The position numbers and the translations under genes were made by a program. From assembly GCF_001625565.1 (NCBI RefSeq), contig NZ_AUXS01000042.1:62001-126000 (forward strand): DNA of 64,000 nucleotides, in the 5' to 3' direction. This stretch comes from Pseudoalteromonas luteoviolacea NCIMB 1944 (GTDB lineage Bacteria > Pseudomonadota > Gammaproteobacteria > Enterobacterales > Alteromonadaceae). Positions within the stretch are counted from its first letter, which is position 1; every line of letters begins with the position of its first letter. Of this stretch, positions 53,381 to 61,989 are shown one piece after another. Below the pieces are notes generated by a model, which searched no databases, had not been told where the DNA came from, and saw only the letters and a list, made by a program, of their open reading frames with translations.

Positions 53381-53872
53381 GTGCTTATATCAATGATAGC
53401 AGCGATGGCAAAGGATCGTGTGATCGGTGATGACAATAAAATGCCGTGGCATTTACCGGCAGATCTTCAGCACTTTAAAAAAATAACCATGGGTAAACCA
53501 GTTATCATGGGACGTAAAACCTTTGAGTCAATTGGACGTCCATTACCCGGAAGACGAAATATTGTTATAACGCGAAATGAACACTATCAAGCTGAAGGCA
53601 TTGAAACAGCATCTTCAACTGAAGAAGCCTTAGCTTTAGTAGATAAAATAGACGAAGTTATGATCATTGGAGGTGGAAATATTTACGAACAGTTTCTACC
53701 ATTATGTAATAGGCTGTATCTAACTCATATCGATCTGAAGGTCGAAGGGGACACGCAATTTCCAGATTACTTACCATTTGGCGAGTGGGTAGAGAGTGAA
53801 GTTGAAAGTTATGAGCCTGATGATCGAAATAAATATCACTATAAGTTCGTAACTTTGAATAAAGGATTATGA
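53381..53872 (+). CDS. folA: Dihydrofolate reductase
   Basis: The protein has 163 residues. It has KMPWHLPADLQHFK, MGRKTFESIGRPLPGR and IGGGNIYEQFLP. It reduces dihydrofolate to tetrahydrofolate with NADPH. The start is GTG 53381, set by GGAG 6 bases upstream; the next in-frame ATG would cut into the first strand. Confidence 0.97.
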   Translation: MLISMIAAMAKDRVIGDDNKMPWHLPADLQHFKKITMGKPVIMGRKTFESIGRPLPGRRNIVITRNEHYQAEGIETASSTEEALALVDKIDEVMIIGGGNIYEQFLPLCNRLYLTHIDLKVEGDTQFPDYLPFGEWVESEVESYEPDDRNKYHYKFVTLNKGL

Positions 53873-53950
53873 CTTTGTTGCTAACAGTTGTCTGTATTGC
53901 TACAATAGTGTTTGTCCTTATGTAATAAAAAAGTGCTAGGTGAATTGGCA

Positions 53951-54325
53951 ATGAAATTTGTACCTGTTTTGTTAAGTGTTTCTATTGGTTTGGGCGCGTT
54001 TTCTTTAAGTTTTGAAACTAAAGCAAACGATCAATTAGCTGTGACGCTATGCGAATACATCGCAGTAGATGATAAGGGGCGTGTTCGTAAAGCCTTAAAG
54101 AGTTCTCGTGTTAAAGTTCGTAATATCTTTGGTTCAATTCAGTGCAACGGCAATAATATTTTACGCCACGCAATTGCAAGCAATGCAGTTGAAACGGGTA
54201 AACTTATTGTCAAAGGTTTACCTAAAAGTGCATTAGCAGACGGTGCTGACATTGCTTGGGCAGAAAGCAATGGTCACGGTTCTTCACCGCTTATTGCAGA
54301 AATTAAGAAAAGAGCTGGCTTATAA
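53951..54325 (+). CDS. DUF3718 family secreted protein
   Basis: The protein has 124 residues with a signal peptide (MKFVPVLLSVSIGLGAFSL). The mature part has LCEYIAVDDKGRVRKALKSS, a single further Cys (SIQCNGNNILRHAI) and GADIAWAE, matching DUF3718. AGGTGA lies upstream of ATG 53951; the frame from 53912 is longer but lacks a ribosome binding site. The two Cys may form a disulfide in the periplasm. The function is unknown. Confidence 0.82.
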   Translation: MKFVPVLLSVSIGLGAFSLSFETKANDQLAVTLCEYIAVDDKGRVRKALKSSRVKVRNIFGSIQCNGNNILRHAIASNAVETGKLIVKGLPKSALADGADIAWAESNGHGSSPLIAEIKKRAGL

Positions 54326-54344
54326 TAAGTTAACTTGCTCTGAG

Positions 54345-54370
54345 AAAGCTCCCTGATGGGGGCTTTTTTT
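54345..54370 (+). terminator. Terminator after the DUF3718 gene
   Basis: AAAGCTCCC and GGGGGCTTT pair with one G-T wobble around TGAT, followed by a T-run. Confidence 0.85.
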
Positions 54371-54460
54371 GTGCCTGGTATTCCCTAAAAATGTAACTTG
54401 CGCCCAGATGTGAGCGCATTCTTGACCTCTTTCCTTGCATAGTTCAACCAACAAAGTTAT

Positions 54461-54539
54461 ATGACCTAAATCAAACGTATAACGGCATGATGACATTTTT
54501 CTTAAATTAGGCCTTGAGAATTGGGGCTTATGCTCCAAT
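54461..54539 (+). promoter_or_regulatory. hpf upstream region: FNR-like site and leader hairpin
   Basis: ATGACCTAAATCAA at 54461-54474 matches TTGAT-N4-ATCAA at 8 of 10 fixed positions. ATTGGGGC/GCTCCAAT forms a hairpin at 54520-54539, about 37 bases before the hpf start. Both are suggestive only. Confidence 0.3.
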
Positions 54540-54575
54540 ACTTATTTATAGGGTAAATAAAAAAAGGAAGATCCT

Positions 54576-54932
54576 ATGAAGATTAATCTTTCTGGTCATC
54601 ACGTCGATATGACAGATTCAGTGAAGCAGCATGTACAAGAAAAGTTTGCAAAGATTGCGAATCATTTTCCTTCTTTGTTATCACTGGACATTATTATCAG
54701 TAAAGAACACAAAAAGTTTTATACGGAAATTAGCACCAACTATGCGGGGTCTAGGATCTCAGTTAAGGGGGAAGATGGTGTAATGTATCCAGCGATCGCA
54801 AGTGCAGCGAAAAAGCTTGATGCTTCTTTAAAACATAGGAAAGGGCAATTAAAAGCAAATAAACATGAAAAGCCAGTAAGTACAACTCCACCAATAGCCC
54901 ATGAAATTATTCAAGAAATGAATCTCAATTAG
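54576..54932 (+). CDS. hpf: Ribosome hibernation promoting factor (short HPF type)
   Basis: The protein has 118 residues. It begins MKINLSGHHVDMTDSVKQHV, with DGVMYPAIASAAKKLDASLKHRKGQLK. The length fits the short HPF/RaiA group, slightly extended at the C-terminus. It binds the 30S decoding centre and silences ribosomes in stationary phase. AAGGAAGA precedes the ATG. It is not next to rpoN as in E. coli. Confidence 0.93.
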   Translation: MKINLSGHHVDMTDSVKQHVQEKFAKIANHFPSLLSLDIIISKEHKKFYTEISTNYAGSRISVKGEDGVMYPAIASAAKKLDASLKHRKGQLKANKHEKPVSTTPPIAHEIIQEMNLN

Positions 54933-54937
54933 TATTT

Positions 54938-54961
54938 AGAGGCCTTTATAGGCCTCTTTTT
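54938..54961 (+). terminator. Terminator of hpf
   Basis: AGAGGCC (54938-54944) pairs with GGCCTCT (54951-54957) around TTTATA, with a T-run after it. Confidence 0.85.
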
Positions 54962-55040
54962 ATGTTGTTCATTCCAATGACATGATTAGTAATCTACAAT
55001 CAATTTCAAAGTTAAATTATATTATTTAAAGCGAACATTT

Positions 55041-55916
55041 ATGAAAGCTGTGATACCAGTTGCGGGCTTAGGGACTCGCATGTTGCCTGCAACAAAGGCA
55101 ATTCCAAAGGAAATGCTTCCCATTGTGGATAAACCACTTATTCAATATATCGTGAAGGAATGTGTGTCTGCTGGTGTAAAAGAAATTGTTTTGGTGACTC
55201 ACTCTTCAAAAAATGCAATTGAAAACCATTTTGATACAAGCTTCGAATTGGAGGCGACGTTAGAGAAGCGTGTCAAAAGAAAACTGTTAGATGAAATACA
55301 CTCAATTTGTCCTGAAGATGTGACTATTATGCATGTCAGGCAAGGCGAGGCTAAAGGCCTTGGACATGCAGTATTGTGTGCAAAACCTATCGTCGGTGAT
55401 GACGATTTTATCGTTGTACTGCCTGATGTCGTATTGGATGAGTACAGCGCTGATCAGAGAAGTGAAAACTTGGCTGCCATGGTCAAACGTTTCGAAGAAA
55501 ATAACAGCAGCCAGATTATGTTAGAGCCTGTTCCTGTTGAAGATGTCAGTAAGTACGGTATTGCCGATATTAATGGCGTAGACTTGGCCCCAGGTCAGAG
55601 TACAGCCATTAAGTCTATGGTAGAGAAACCAAAACAAGCAGAGGCGCCTTCGAATCTAGCTGTAGTTGGTCGTTACGTGCTCTCAAGAAAGATCTGGTCG
55701 TTATTAAAAAGAACACCGGTCGGTGCCGGTGGCGAAATACAGCTTACTGATGCAATTGATATGCTTATGGAAAATGAGACTGTGGAAGCTTTTCATATGA
55801 GTGGCGTATCTCATGACTGTGGTGATAAGTTAGGCTACCTAAAAGCAATCGTTCAATATGCAATGAAGGATGAATATTTGGGCACTGAATTTACTCAGTA
55901 TATTAAATCTCTATAG
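55041..55916 (+). CDS. galU: UTP-glucose-1-phosphate uridylyltransferase
   Basis: The protein has 291 residues. The nucleotide-binding signature is GLGTRMLPATKAIPKEMLP; VVLPDVVLDE and VEKPKQAEAPSN follow. It makes UDP-glucose for cell-surface polysaccharides. Confidence 0.96.
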   Translation: MKAVIPVAGLGTRMLPATKAIPKEMLPIVDKPLIQYIVKECVSAGVKEIVLVTHSSKNAIENHFDTSFELEATLEKRVKRKLLDEIHSICPEDVTIMHVRQGEAKGLGHAVLCAKPIVGDDDFIVVLPDVVLDEYSADQRSENLAAMVKRFEENNSSQIMLEPVPVEDVSKYGIADINGVDLAPGQSTAIKSMVEKPKQAEAPSNLAVVGRYVLSRKIWSLLKRTPVGAGGEIQLTDAIDMLMENETVEAFHMSGVSHDCGDKLGYLKAIVQYAMKDEYLGTEFTQYIKSL

Positions 55917-55925
55917 CGAGCATAG

Positions 55926-55954
55926 ATCAAGCAGGCACTTGAAGCCTGCTTGAT
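55926..55954. terminator. Perfect hairpin after galU
   Basis: ATCAAGCAGGC (55926-55936) pairs with GCCTGCTTGAT (55944-55954). It lies between convergent galU and the integrase-like gene. Confidence 0.6.
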
Positions 55955-55982
55955 AGAAATGATCAACGTCTATACTCTCACT

Positions 55983-56660
55983 CTAGTGGCGCTCAACGAA
56001 TCTTTGCCAGCTAATGTGGTTATTGACCACCCTCACAGGTTTTATCACCCGAGACAGTATTTCAAGGTCGAGCTTTTCAACAGCAGCTCCGTCCTCTTTT
56101 AGGCCTAGTAAATAGCTCATAGCTGGACGTTTTCCCAGTTGAATTGCCGAGATATAAATTTGCTGCTCGAAATTTAATCTTAAGCTGCTGATCGCAGTTT
56201 TTAAACCTTGTTGATCAATATTAGGCAGACCACATTTTTGTAAATAGCCTAGACGCTCGCCTTCTCCGGAAAACCAAATACGTACTTTTTCGCTATATCT
56301 CCCTGACTTTGACGGCAAATCAAAGAGTAGTCGATCATGGCCCGATTCTTTTACAAGCTGTATGTAGCGCTCGAGCCCGGCTTCCCACAAGGCGCTATGA
56401 ATAGGAACCTGTCTAGATTGAATTTTTCCATGAGTATGAAAATCGAAAGTGTGAATGGAGTCTACTTTCTTAATATCATTGAGAGTTAGGTTTCCCAGCT
56501 CGTCGCTGTATGCACCTGTATAATAAGCCAATAACGGCAACCAAAAATGCCAGTGTTTGGGCTGCTCTCGTTTGAGTTTCTCGTCACCATAAATGTAGCC
56601 ATTAAATAGACTATATAGTTCCATGTGGGTAAAGGCGCGCCTACCAAACTGAGATTTCAT
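55983..56660 (-). CDS. Degenerate tyrosine recombinase-like protein
   Basis: The protein has 225 residues. The part LLAYYTGAYSDELGNLTLNDI follows the box I layout of phage-type integrases, but the catalytic Arg expected after TGA is Tyr. RQVPIHSALWEAGLERYI matches the usual strand after box I. The HxxR and active Tyr regions cannot be found; GLKTAISSLRLNF takes the place of the former. The N-terminal core-binding domain is missing or shortened. It is probably inactive as a recombinase. Whether it is a remnant or a re-used DNA-binding protein is open. No att sites or phage genes are near. Confidence 0.6.
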   Translation of the reverse strand: MKSQFGRRAFTHMELYSLFNGYIYGDEKLKREQPKHWHFWLPLLAYYTGAYSDELGNLTLNDIKKVDSIHTFDFHTHGKIQSRQVPIHSALWEAGLERYIQLVKESGHDRLLFDLPSKSGRYSEKVRIWFSGEGERLGYLQKCGLPNIDQQGLKTAISSLRLNFEQQIYISAIQLGKRPAMSYLLGLKEDGAAVEKLDLEILSRVIKPVRVVNNHISWQRFVERH

Positions 56661-56772
56661 GGGTAACTGCTTTAACTGTCTGACATTTGGTAGACAAGTC
56701 TATAGCGTTTATATGGATTGATAAAGTGATTTATAAATCCTTATGTAGTAATAGGTTACTACCACTCGCTTT

Positions 56773-57042
56773 TTAATTTTGTGTACCATTTTCCAAATAG
56801 GTAAGGCAGGAAATACGCAGTAAAGAGGCTAGGTTACTAACAGCACCATGCCTTTCAACTGATTCCTGGTAGAGCATAGAAATGAACTTCGCAACACTGA
56901 TCTGCTCTTGTGCTGCGATCTGTTCCAATACTTGCCATACCTTATTTTCAAGCGCCAAGCTGGTCACGACTCCCTGTACGCGAATTGATTTTTTGCTGAC
57001 TAAGTACAAGTCTGGTGACTGGGAGGCGTAGAGTTCGCACAT
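56773..57042 (-). CDS. Ribbon-helix-helix domain protein (RHH_4 type)
   Basis: The protein has 89 residues beginning MCELYASQSPDLY. The core is SIRVQGVVTSLALENKVWQVLEQIA followed by SVAKFISMLYQE, the strand-helix-helix pattern of PF13467. It ends RISCLTYLENG. It may be a DNA-binding regulator. ATG 57042 has GGAG 9 bases upstream; the frame is open to TTG 57057. Its start lies only 14 bp from that of the divergent glyoxalase gene. Confidence 0.83.
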   Translation of the reverse strand: MCELYASQSPDLYLVSKKSIRVQGVVTSLALENKVWQVLEQIAAQEQISVAKFISMLYQESVERHGAVSNLASLLRISCLTYLENGTQN

Positions 57043-57044
57043 TT

Positions 57045-57057
57045 TTGGAGGCTCCAA
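57045..57057. promoter_or_regulatory. Palindromic Shine-Dalgarno shared by two divergent genes
   Basis: TTGGAGGCTCCAA is an odd palindrome giving GGAG on both strands. It serves the glyoxalase at ATG 57057 (GGAGG, 5-base spacing) and the RHH gene at 57042. The two 5' leaders must overlap. Confidence 0.55.
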
Positions 57058-57452
57058 TGGCTAAAATGATTCATTCAATGATCCGTGTAAAGGATCTCGC
57101 AGGCTCAGTTAAATTCTATCACGAACTGTTTGGGTTTGAGGTGAGAAGAACAATAGAGTTTGATAACTTTTCGTTGACTTACCTAGGTGATCGCGAAAGC
57201 CACTTTGAACTTGAATTGACACATAACTTTACCAATACCGCGCCCTACCAGCTGGGTAATGGGTATGGTCACTTGGCCCTGTGCTCGAATAATATCGAAT
57301 TTCTGTGGCAGAAAGCTAAAATGCAGGGTTACCAACCCTCTGAAATCAAATCTTTAAATCAACAAAATCAGCTGGTAGCAAAATTCTTTTTTGTGACAGA
57401 TCCGGATGGTTATCAATTAGAGGTAATTGAACGAAACCATATTTTTAATTAA
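57057..57452 (+). CDS. gloA: Glyoxalase I-like lactoylglutathione lyase
   Basis: The protein has 131 residues and a single VOC fold. Expected metal ligands are His in MIHSMIRV, Glu in SHFELELTH, His in GYGHLALCS and Glu in GYQLEVIE. The length and pattern match the Ni/Zn-type bacterial GloA, which detoxifies methylglyoxal with glutathione. ATG 57057 has GGAGG upstream. Its last 4 bases (TTAA) are shared with the recG stop on the other strand. Confidence 0.88.
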   Translation: MAKMIHSMIRVKDLAGSVKFYHELFGFEVRRTIEFDNFSLTYLGDRESHFELELTHNFTNTAPYQLGNGYGHLALCSNNIEFLWQKAKMQGYQPSEIKSLNQQNQLVAKFFFVTDPDGYQLEVIERNHIFN

Positions 57453-59533
57453 GCCATTGCAAATTCGTCACGATTGCCCATCCAGCGAAGTATCAGCGGG
57501 TCAACGCACTCCTCATGTTGATTGAGTAATGAGAATGCAAGGCCTCTGATGCTGGGCAGCATATGTTTGTCTCGGGTCAGATCGGCAATTTTTAGATCCG
57601 CAAGTCCAGTTTGTTTAGTTCCCAGTACTTCACCAGGGCCCCGGATCTCCAAATCTTTTTCAGCAATAACAAATCCGTCGTTACTATCTCTGAGCACTCC
57701 TAGCCTTTTTTGTGCGGTATTTGATAGTGGTGCGTGATATAGCAATAAACAGTGTGACGCTATGGCGCCACGGCCAACCCGCCCTCTTAGCTGATGCAGT
57801 TGAGCAAGGCCTAATCGCTCAGGGTTTTCAATGATGATCAGACTGGCGTTAGGTACATCAACCCCGACCTCTATCACTGTTGTTGCCACTAAAACATGAT
57901 AATTTCCGGCTTTAAAGTCTGCCATGATCTGCTGTTTTTCTTGGGCTTTCATGCGCCCATGTACGAGTGCAATTTTGAGTTCAGGTAATTGTTTTGTGAG
58001 CTGCTCAGCTGTATCTTCTGCCGCTTGACATTGAAGCACTTCCGATTCATCAATCAGTGTACAGACCCAGTAAACTTGCCGATCTTGTTCTAGGCAAGCA
58101 CTTTTAACGCGTTGAATCACTTGATCTCGGCGTGTATCAGGCACTGCAACTGTGGTAATGGGTGTTCTTCCGGGCGGCAGCTCATCAATGACGGATGTTT
58201 CCAAGTCGGCATAAGCCGTCATCGCAAGGGTGCGGGGGATAGGTGTTGCTGTCATGACTAACTGATGAGGGTAACAATCACCAAATTTGCCTTTTTCCCT
58301 GAGGGAAAGTCGCTGATGCACCCCAAACCTATGCTGTTCATCAATGATAATTAATGCCAGGTTTGAAAAGTTAACCTGCTCTTGAAAGAGAGCATGGGTG
58401 CCAACCACCATTTGCGCTTTACCTGACGCTATTTTTTCGAGGGTTTCTTTGCGCTCTTTGCCTTTTGTTTTGCCACCTAGCCAACAGGTTTCGATATTTA
58501 ATTTAGCAAACCAGTTCTGAAAATTGAGCGCATGTTGCTCTGATAGGATCTCAGTAGGTGCCATGAGCGCGACCTGATAACCTTTCGCGATGGCAGTAAG
58601 TGCGCTCAGTGCGGCAACTAAGGTTTTACCAGAGCCGACATCACCTTGTACTAGGCGTAACATGGGTTCTGATTTTTGCAGATCTTGTTTTATTTCACTG
58701 ACGACTCGACTTTGCGCATTGGTTGGTTTAAAAGGGAGCAGTGCTAAAAACTCGGGTTCTATTGAGTTGGTCGGTGGTAGGGCGACAGCTTTAACCGCTT
58801 GGCTTTTTTTTCTTAGCTTTAAAAGGCTTAGATTTTGTGCCAACAGCTCCTCAAAAGCCAAGCGCTGTTGTGCCGGATGCTGTCCCAAATCCAATTGAGT
58901 TAAATCGACATCTTGTGGTGGACTGTGTAACAGCAGTAACGCATCTTTCAAGCTCAACTGGTTGGGCCTAAATTGAACAGGTAAGTGGTCATCAATATCA
59001 TACTTTTGCAATAACTCGACAGCTTGCTCGGCAATGGCTCTAATGCTTAATTGTTTAAGCCCCTCGGTTGTTGGGTAAACTGGGGTCAGGGTTTCATCTA
59101 CCTGATCAATATCATCTAGTGAGCTTTTAATATGATACTCAGGGTGCGCCATTTCAGGTCCAACTCGACCTCGTCGCACTTCTCCGAAACAGCGCATAAT
59201 TTTACCTGGCTGCATGGCATTTTTTTGCGCTGCAGAAAAGTTGAAAAAGCGCATAGTTAGCCTACCTGTGCCATCATTAATTTGGCAAACCAACATACGA
59301 CGTTTGCCAAATGTGATATTCGCCTGCTCTATTTCACCTTCCACGCTTACATGCATATGCGGCATAAGAGACGCGATACTATATGTTTTGGCTCTATCTT
59401 CATAACGCAAAGGTAAATGAAACAGCATGTCTTGTACGTGTGCGATACCTAATTTAGCCAATCGCTGCGCCGCTTTAGGGCCGACGCCTTTTAAGTCTGT
59501 GATTGGGTAGTGTGCTAAATTAGGTGAAGACAT
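57449..59533 (-). CDS. recG: ATP-dependent DNA helicase RecG
   Basis: The protein has 694 residues. It has the wedge domain, then Walker A GDVGSGKT, DEQHRFG, the motif VMTATPIPRTLAM and the C-terminal TRG-like box (RGPGEVLGTKQTGL). It processes stalled replication forks. AAGGATAGTT precedes ATG 59533. It follows trmH with a 2-base gap. Confidence 0.97.
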   Translation of the reverse strand: MSSPNLAHYPITDLKGVGPKAAQRLAKLGIAHVQDMLFHLPLRYEDRAKTYSIASLMPHMHVSVEGEIEQANITFGKRRMLVCQINDGTGRLTMRFFNFSAAQKNAMQPGKIMRCFGEVRRGRVGPEMAHPEYHIKSSLDDIDQVDETLTPVYPTTEGLKQLSIRAIAEQAVELLQKYDIDDHLPVQFRPNQLSLKDALLLLHSPPQDVDLTQLDLGQHPAQQRLAFEELLAQNLSLLKLRKKSQAVKAVALPPTNSIEPEFLALLPFKPTNAQSRVVSEIKQDLQKSEPMLRLVQGDVGSGKTLVAALSALTAIAKGYQVALMAPTEILSEQHALNFQNWFAKLNIETCWLGGKTKGKERKETLEKIASGKAQMVVGTHALFQEQVNFSNLALIIIDEQHRFGVHQRLSLREKGKFGDCYPHQLVMTATPIPRTLAMTAYADLETSVIDELPPGRTPITTVAVPDTRRDQVIQRVKSACLEQDRQVYWVCTLIDESEVLQCQAAEDTAEQLTKQLPELKIALVHGRMKAQEKQQIMADFKAGNYHVLVATTVIEVGVDVPNASLIIIENPERLGLAQLHQLRGRVGRGAIASHCLLLYHAPLSNTAQKRLGVLRDSNDGFVIAEKDLEIRGPGEVLGTKQTGLADLKIADLTRDKHMLPSIRGLAFSLLNQHEECVDPLILRWMGNRDEFAMA

Positions 59534-59535
59534 AA

Positions 59536-60237
59536 CTATCCTTTCTGTTTGCTAAATTTAAGCGTGTTCCAAAATGTATCATCGGCAATGATTTCGCCTT
59601 GATCATCTAGCTCGGGGTAGGGTAATCCTTTTTCATTGCAACGGTTTGCAATGATTGGGTGGCAGCCTTCAAAAAGTAACTTGTGTTTTACTTTTGGGTC
59701 TAGCATATCTTTTTGCAGATACATGCCCGCAGCTTCTCTTTGTCTTTGTGCTTCGTACAAAATCAATGCCGCTGCTACGGACACGTTTAAAGACTGCACC
59801 ATACCCGCCATGGGAATAACGATATGCTGATCAGCATGTTCAAGTGCTCGATCTGAAATACCTAGGCGTTCTTGACCAACAATTACCGCAGTCGGTTTTG
59901 TATAATCGATTTCTCTAAAGTCTACTGCGCTGTCGCTCAAATTGGTGGCCAGTAATTGGATCCCCGGGTTTTGTTCTCTGATAGTAGAGACAGCCTGATC
60001 GATATCATCATGCATTTGTGTGTCTACCCAGTTTTTGCTACCACCTGATGTGTTATTAGTCAAACGTCGCTGATCTTGTGGCCATACGGCATGAACGTAG
60101 TGACAGCCAACTGCGTCGGCGGTACGTACAATCGCTGACAAGTTATGATGCTTATGCACCTCATCAAGACATACCGTTAAGTCTGTTTGTCTTTGCTCTA
60201 AAATGCGTTTAACGCGCTGAAAGCGATTTTCTTCCAT
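59536..60237 (-). CDS. trmH: tRNA (guanosine(18)-2'-O)-methyltransferase TrmH
   Basis: The protein has 233 residues of SpoU fold. It has NLSAIVRTADAVG, VGQERLGISDRAL and IPMAGMVQSLNVSVAAALILYE, which forms the knot. It methylates the 2'-O of G18 in tRNA. It forms an operon with recG, as in many gammaproteobacteria. Confidence 0.96.
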   Translation of the reverse strand: MEENRFQRVKRILEQRQTDLTVCLDEVHKHHNLSAIVRTADAVGCHYVHAVWPQDQRRLTNNTSGGSKNWVDTQMHDDIDQAVSTIREQNPGIQLLATNLSDSAVDFREIDYTKPTAVIVGQERLGISDRALEHADQHIVIPMAGMVQSLNVSVAAALILYEAQRQREAAGMYLQKDMLDPKVKHKLLFEGCHPIIANRCNEKGLPYPELDDQGEIIADDTFWNTLKFSKQKG

Positions 60238-60330
60238 CGAGAACTGCTCTTAAATTCAAAATTGCAGCGCATTATATCAAATTAATTACTGTATAAGTAC
60301 ACACCTATTTATTTACCAAGCTGGCTAAAC

Positions 60331-60789
60331 TTAGGGTTGAATCTCGCGCATGATAGGGGCTTGCAAAGAGATCAAAGTTTCGGTGGACTGTATTGCTTCA
60401 ATTGATTGTATTTTATTGACTAGTACATCGTGTAGGTGATCCATCGAGCAGCTCAGCACTTTGATAAATATACTGTAATTACCCGTTGTATAATAAGCCT
60501 CAACAACCTCTTCAAAGCTTTCAAGCTTGGCGATGGTGTCTTGATAATCTCTGGCATGTTTGAGGTTAATACCGATAAAACAGCAGACATCATAGCCGAG
60601 TTTTTTGGCATTGATACATACTTTTGTACCTTCAATAATACCGGCCTGTTTCATTTTCTCTACTCGTACGTGAATTGTTCCTGCACTGACAGCAAAGCGT
60701 TTGGCTAATTCTGCATATGGCGTCCGCGCATCGCTCATTAATGCGTTAAGGATAGATTTGTCGAGATTATCGATCTGATAATTTTCCAT
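60331..60789 (-). CDS. asnC: AsnC-type regulator of asparagine synthesis
   Basis: The protein has 152 residues of Lrp/AsnC type. It has an N-terminal helix-turn-helix (YAELAKRFAVSAGTIHVRVEKM) and a C-terminal RAM domain (VEAYYTTGNYSIFIKV). In E. coli AsnC activates asnA. It is divergent from asnA here too, so the assignment is well supported. Confidence 0.94.
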   Translation of the reverse strand: MENYQIDNLDKSILNALMSDARTPYAELAKRFAVSAGTIHVRVEKMKQAGIIEGTKVCINAKKLGYDVCCFIGINLKHARDYQDTIAKLESFEEVVEAYYTTGNYSIFIKVLSCSMDHLHDVLVNKIQSIEAIQSTETLISLQAPIMREIQP

Positions 60790-60966
60790 GGCTTATAGGG
60801 GGTGAAATTATTGATTCAATAAATATACAGGTGTTTTTTTAGTGATTAAAGTTACTGTTGGGTATTTTTGTTTTTGAATATTGAATTTATCGCGAAATTT
60901 GTTGACGATGAGTACATCAGATAAATCACAACACAGAATCATCGATAATTTGGAATGGGGATCAAT

Positions 60967-61962
60967 ATGAAATCACAATACTTAAAAACACAGCAGCAAA
61001 TAGCACGTGTCAAAAGCGTTTTCTCAGCGCAGCTAACCGAAAAACTGGGGCTAGTAGAAGTACAAGCACCTATCTTGGCAAAAGTTGGTGATGGCATTCA
61101 AGATAACTTGAGCGGTACAGAGAAAGCGGTAGCTGTAAACGTAAAAACCCTTGCTGACAGTGAGTTTGAGGTGGTTCATTCGCTGGCTAAATGGAAACGA
61201 AAAACACTGGGTGACTATGGCTTTGGTGTTGGGGAAGGTCTCTACACGCATATGAAAGCACTGCGCCCAGATGAAGATCGTCTATCTCCAATTCATTCAG
61301 TATTTGTAGATCAATGGGATTGGGAAAAGGTCATTTGTGGAGATACACAGCGAGATCTTGCAACGTTAAAAGATACCGTTAGCACCCTTTATCAGTGCAT
61401 CAAACACACAGAGCAGGCAATTGCTGATGAGTTTGGTAGTCAGCCATTTTTACCAGAACAAATTACTTTTGTTCACGCTGAAGCGCTGCGTAAAATTTAC
61501 CCTGATTTTAGTGCAAAACAGCGGGAAAAAGCGATTGCGCAAGAATACGGTGCGGTGTTCTTAATTGGCATCGGTGGCGAGTTAGGTGATGGTGAAATTC
61601 ATGATGTTAGAGCGCCTGATTATGACGATTGGTCAACGGCAACATGCGACCAATATCAAGGGTTAAACGGAGACATCCTTGTATGGAACCCTGTGTTAGA
61701 GGATGCTTTTGAAATCTCATCTATGGGGATCCGCGTATCACCTGAGTCTTTATCTCATCAATTAAAAATCAGTGATGCGCAGGAGCGACTCGCATTTGAT
61801 TGGCACAAGGCGTTATTGGCGGGAGAGTTGCCACAAACGATTGGTGGTGGAATTGGTCAGTCTCGTTTAGTTATGCTGCTACTGCAAAAGCAGCACATTG
61901 CGCAAGTTCAGGTCGGCGTTTGGCCAGACGAGCTCAAAGAGACTATTGAAGGTGTTTTATAA
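60967..61962 (+). CDS. asnA: Aspartate-ammonia ligase (asparagine synthetase A)
   Basis: The protein has 331 residues and close similarity to E. coli AsnA throughout: EVQAPILAKVGDG, VVHSLAKWKRKTLG, THMKALRPDEDRLSP and VRAPDYDDWST. It forms asparagine from aspartate and ammonia. ATG 60967 is chosen because GGGGAT lies 5 bases upstream; ATG 60955 is in frame. Confidence 0.97.
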   Translation: MKSQYLKTQQQIARVKSVFSAQLTEKLGLVEVQAPILAKVGDGIQDNLSGTEKAVAVNVKTLADSEFEVVHSLAKWKRKTLGDYGFGVGEGLYTHMKALRPDEDRLSPIHSVFVDQWDWEKVICGDTQRDLATLKDTVSTLYQCIKHTEQAIADEFGSQPFLPEQITFVHAEALRKIYPDFSAKQREKAIAQEYGAVFLIGIGGELGDGEIHDVRAPDYDDWSTATCDQYQGLNGDILVWNPVLEDAFEISSMGIRVSPESLSHQLKISDAQERLAFDWHKALLAGELPQTIGGGIGQSRLVMLLLQKQHIAQVQVGVWPDELKETIEGVL

Positions 61963-61969
61963 TTGGCAA

Positions 61970-61989
61970 TAGGGGGCAACGTCCCCCTA
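61970..61989. terminator. GC-rich hairpin between asnA and fapA
   Basis: TAGGGGG (61970-61976) pairs with CCCCCTA (61983-61989) around CAACGT. The right arm includes the fapA stop. Confidence 0.65.

Noticed and set aside
55983..56660. Integrated element suggested by the integrase-like gene
   Set aside because: No flanking direct repeats, tRNA, transposase or phage genes; neighbours are core genes in normal order.
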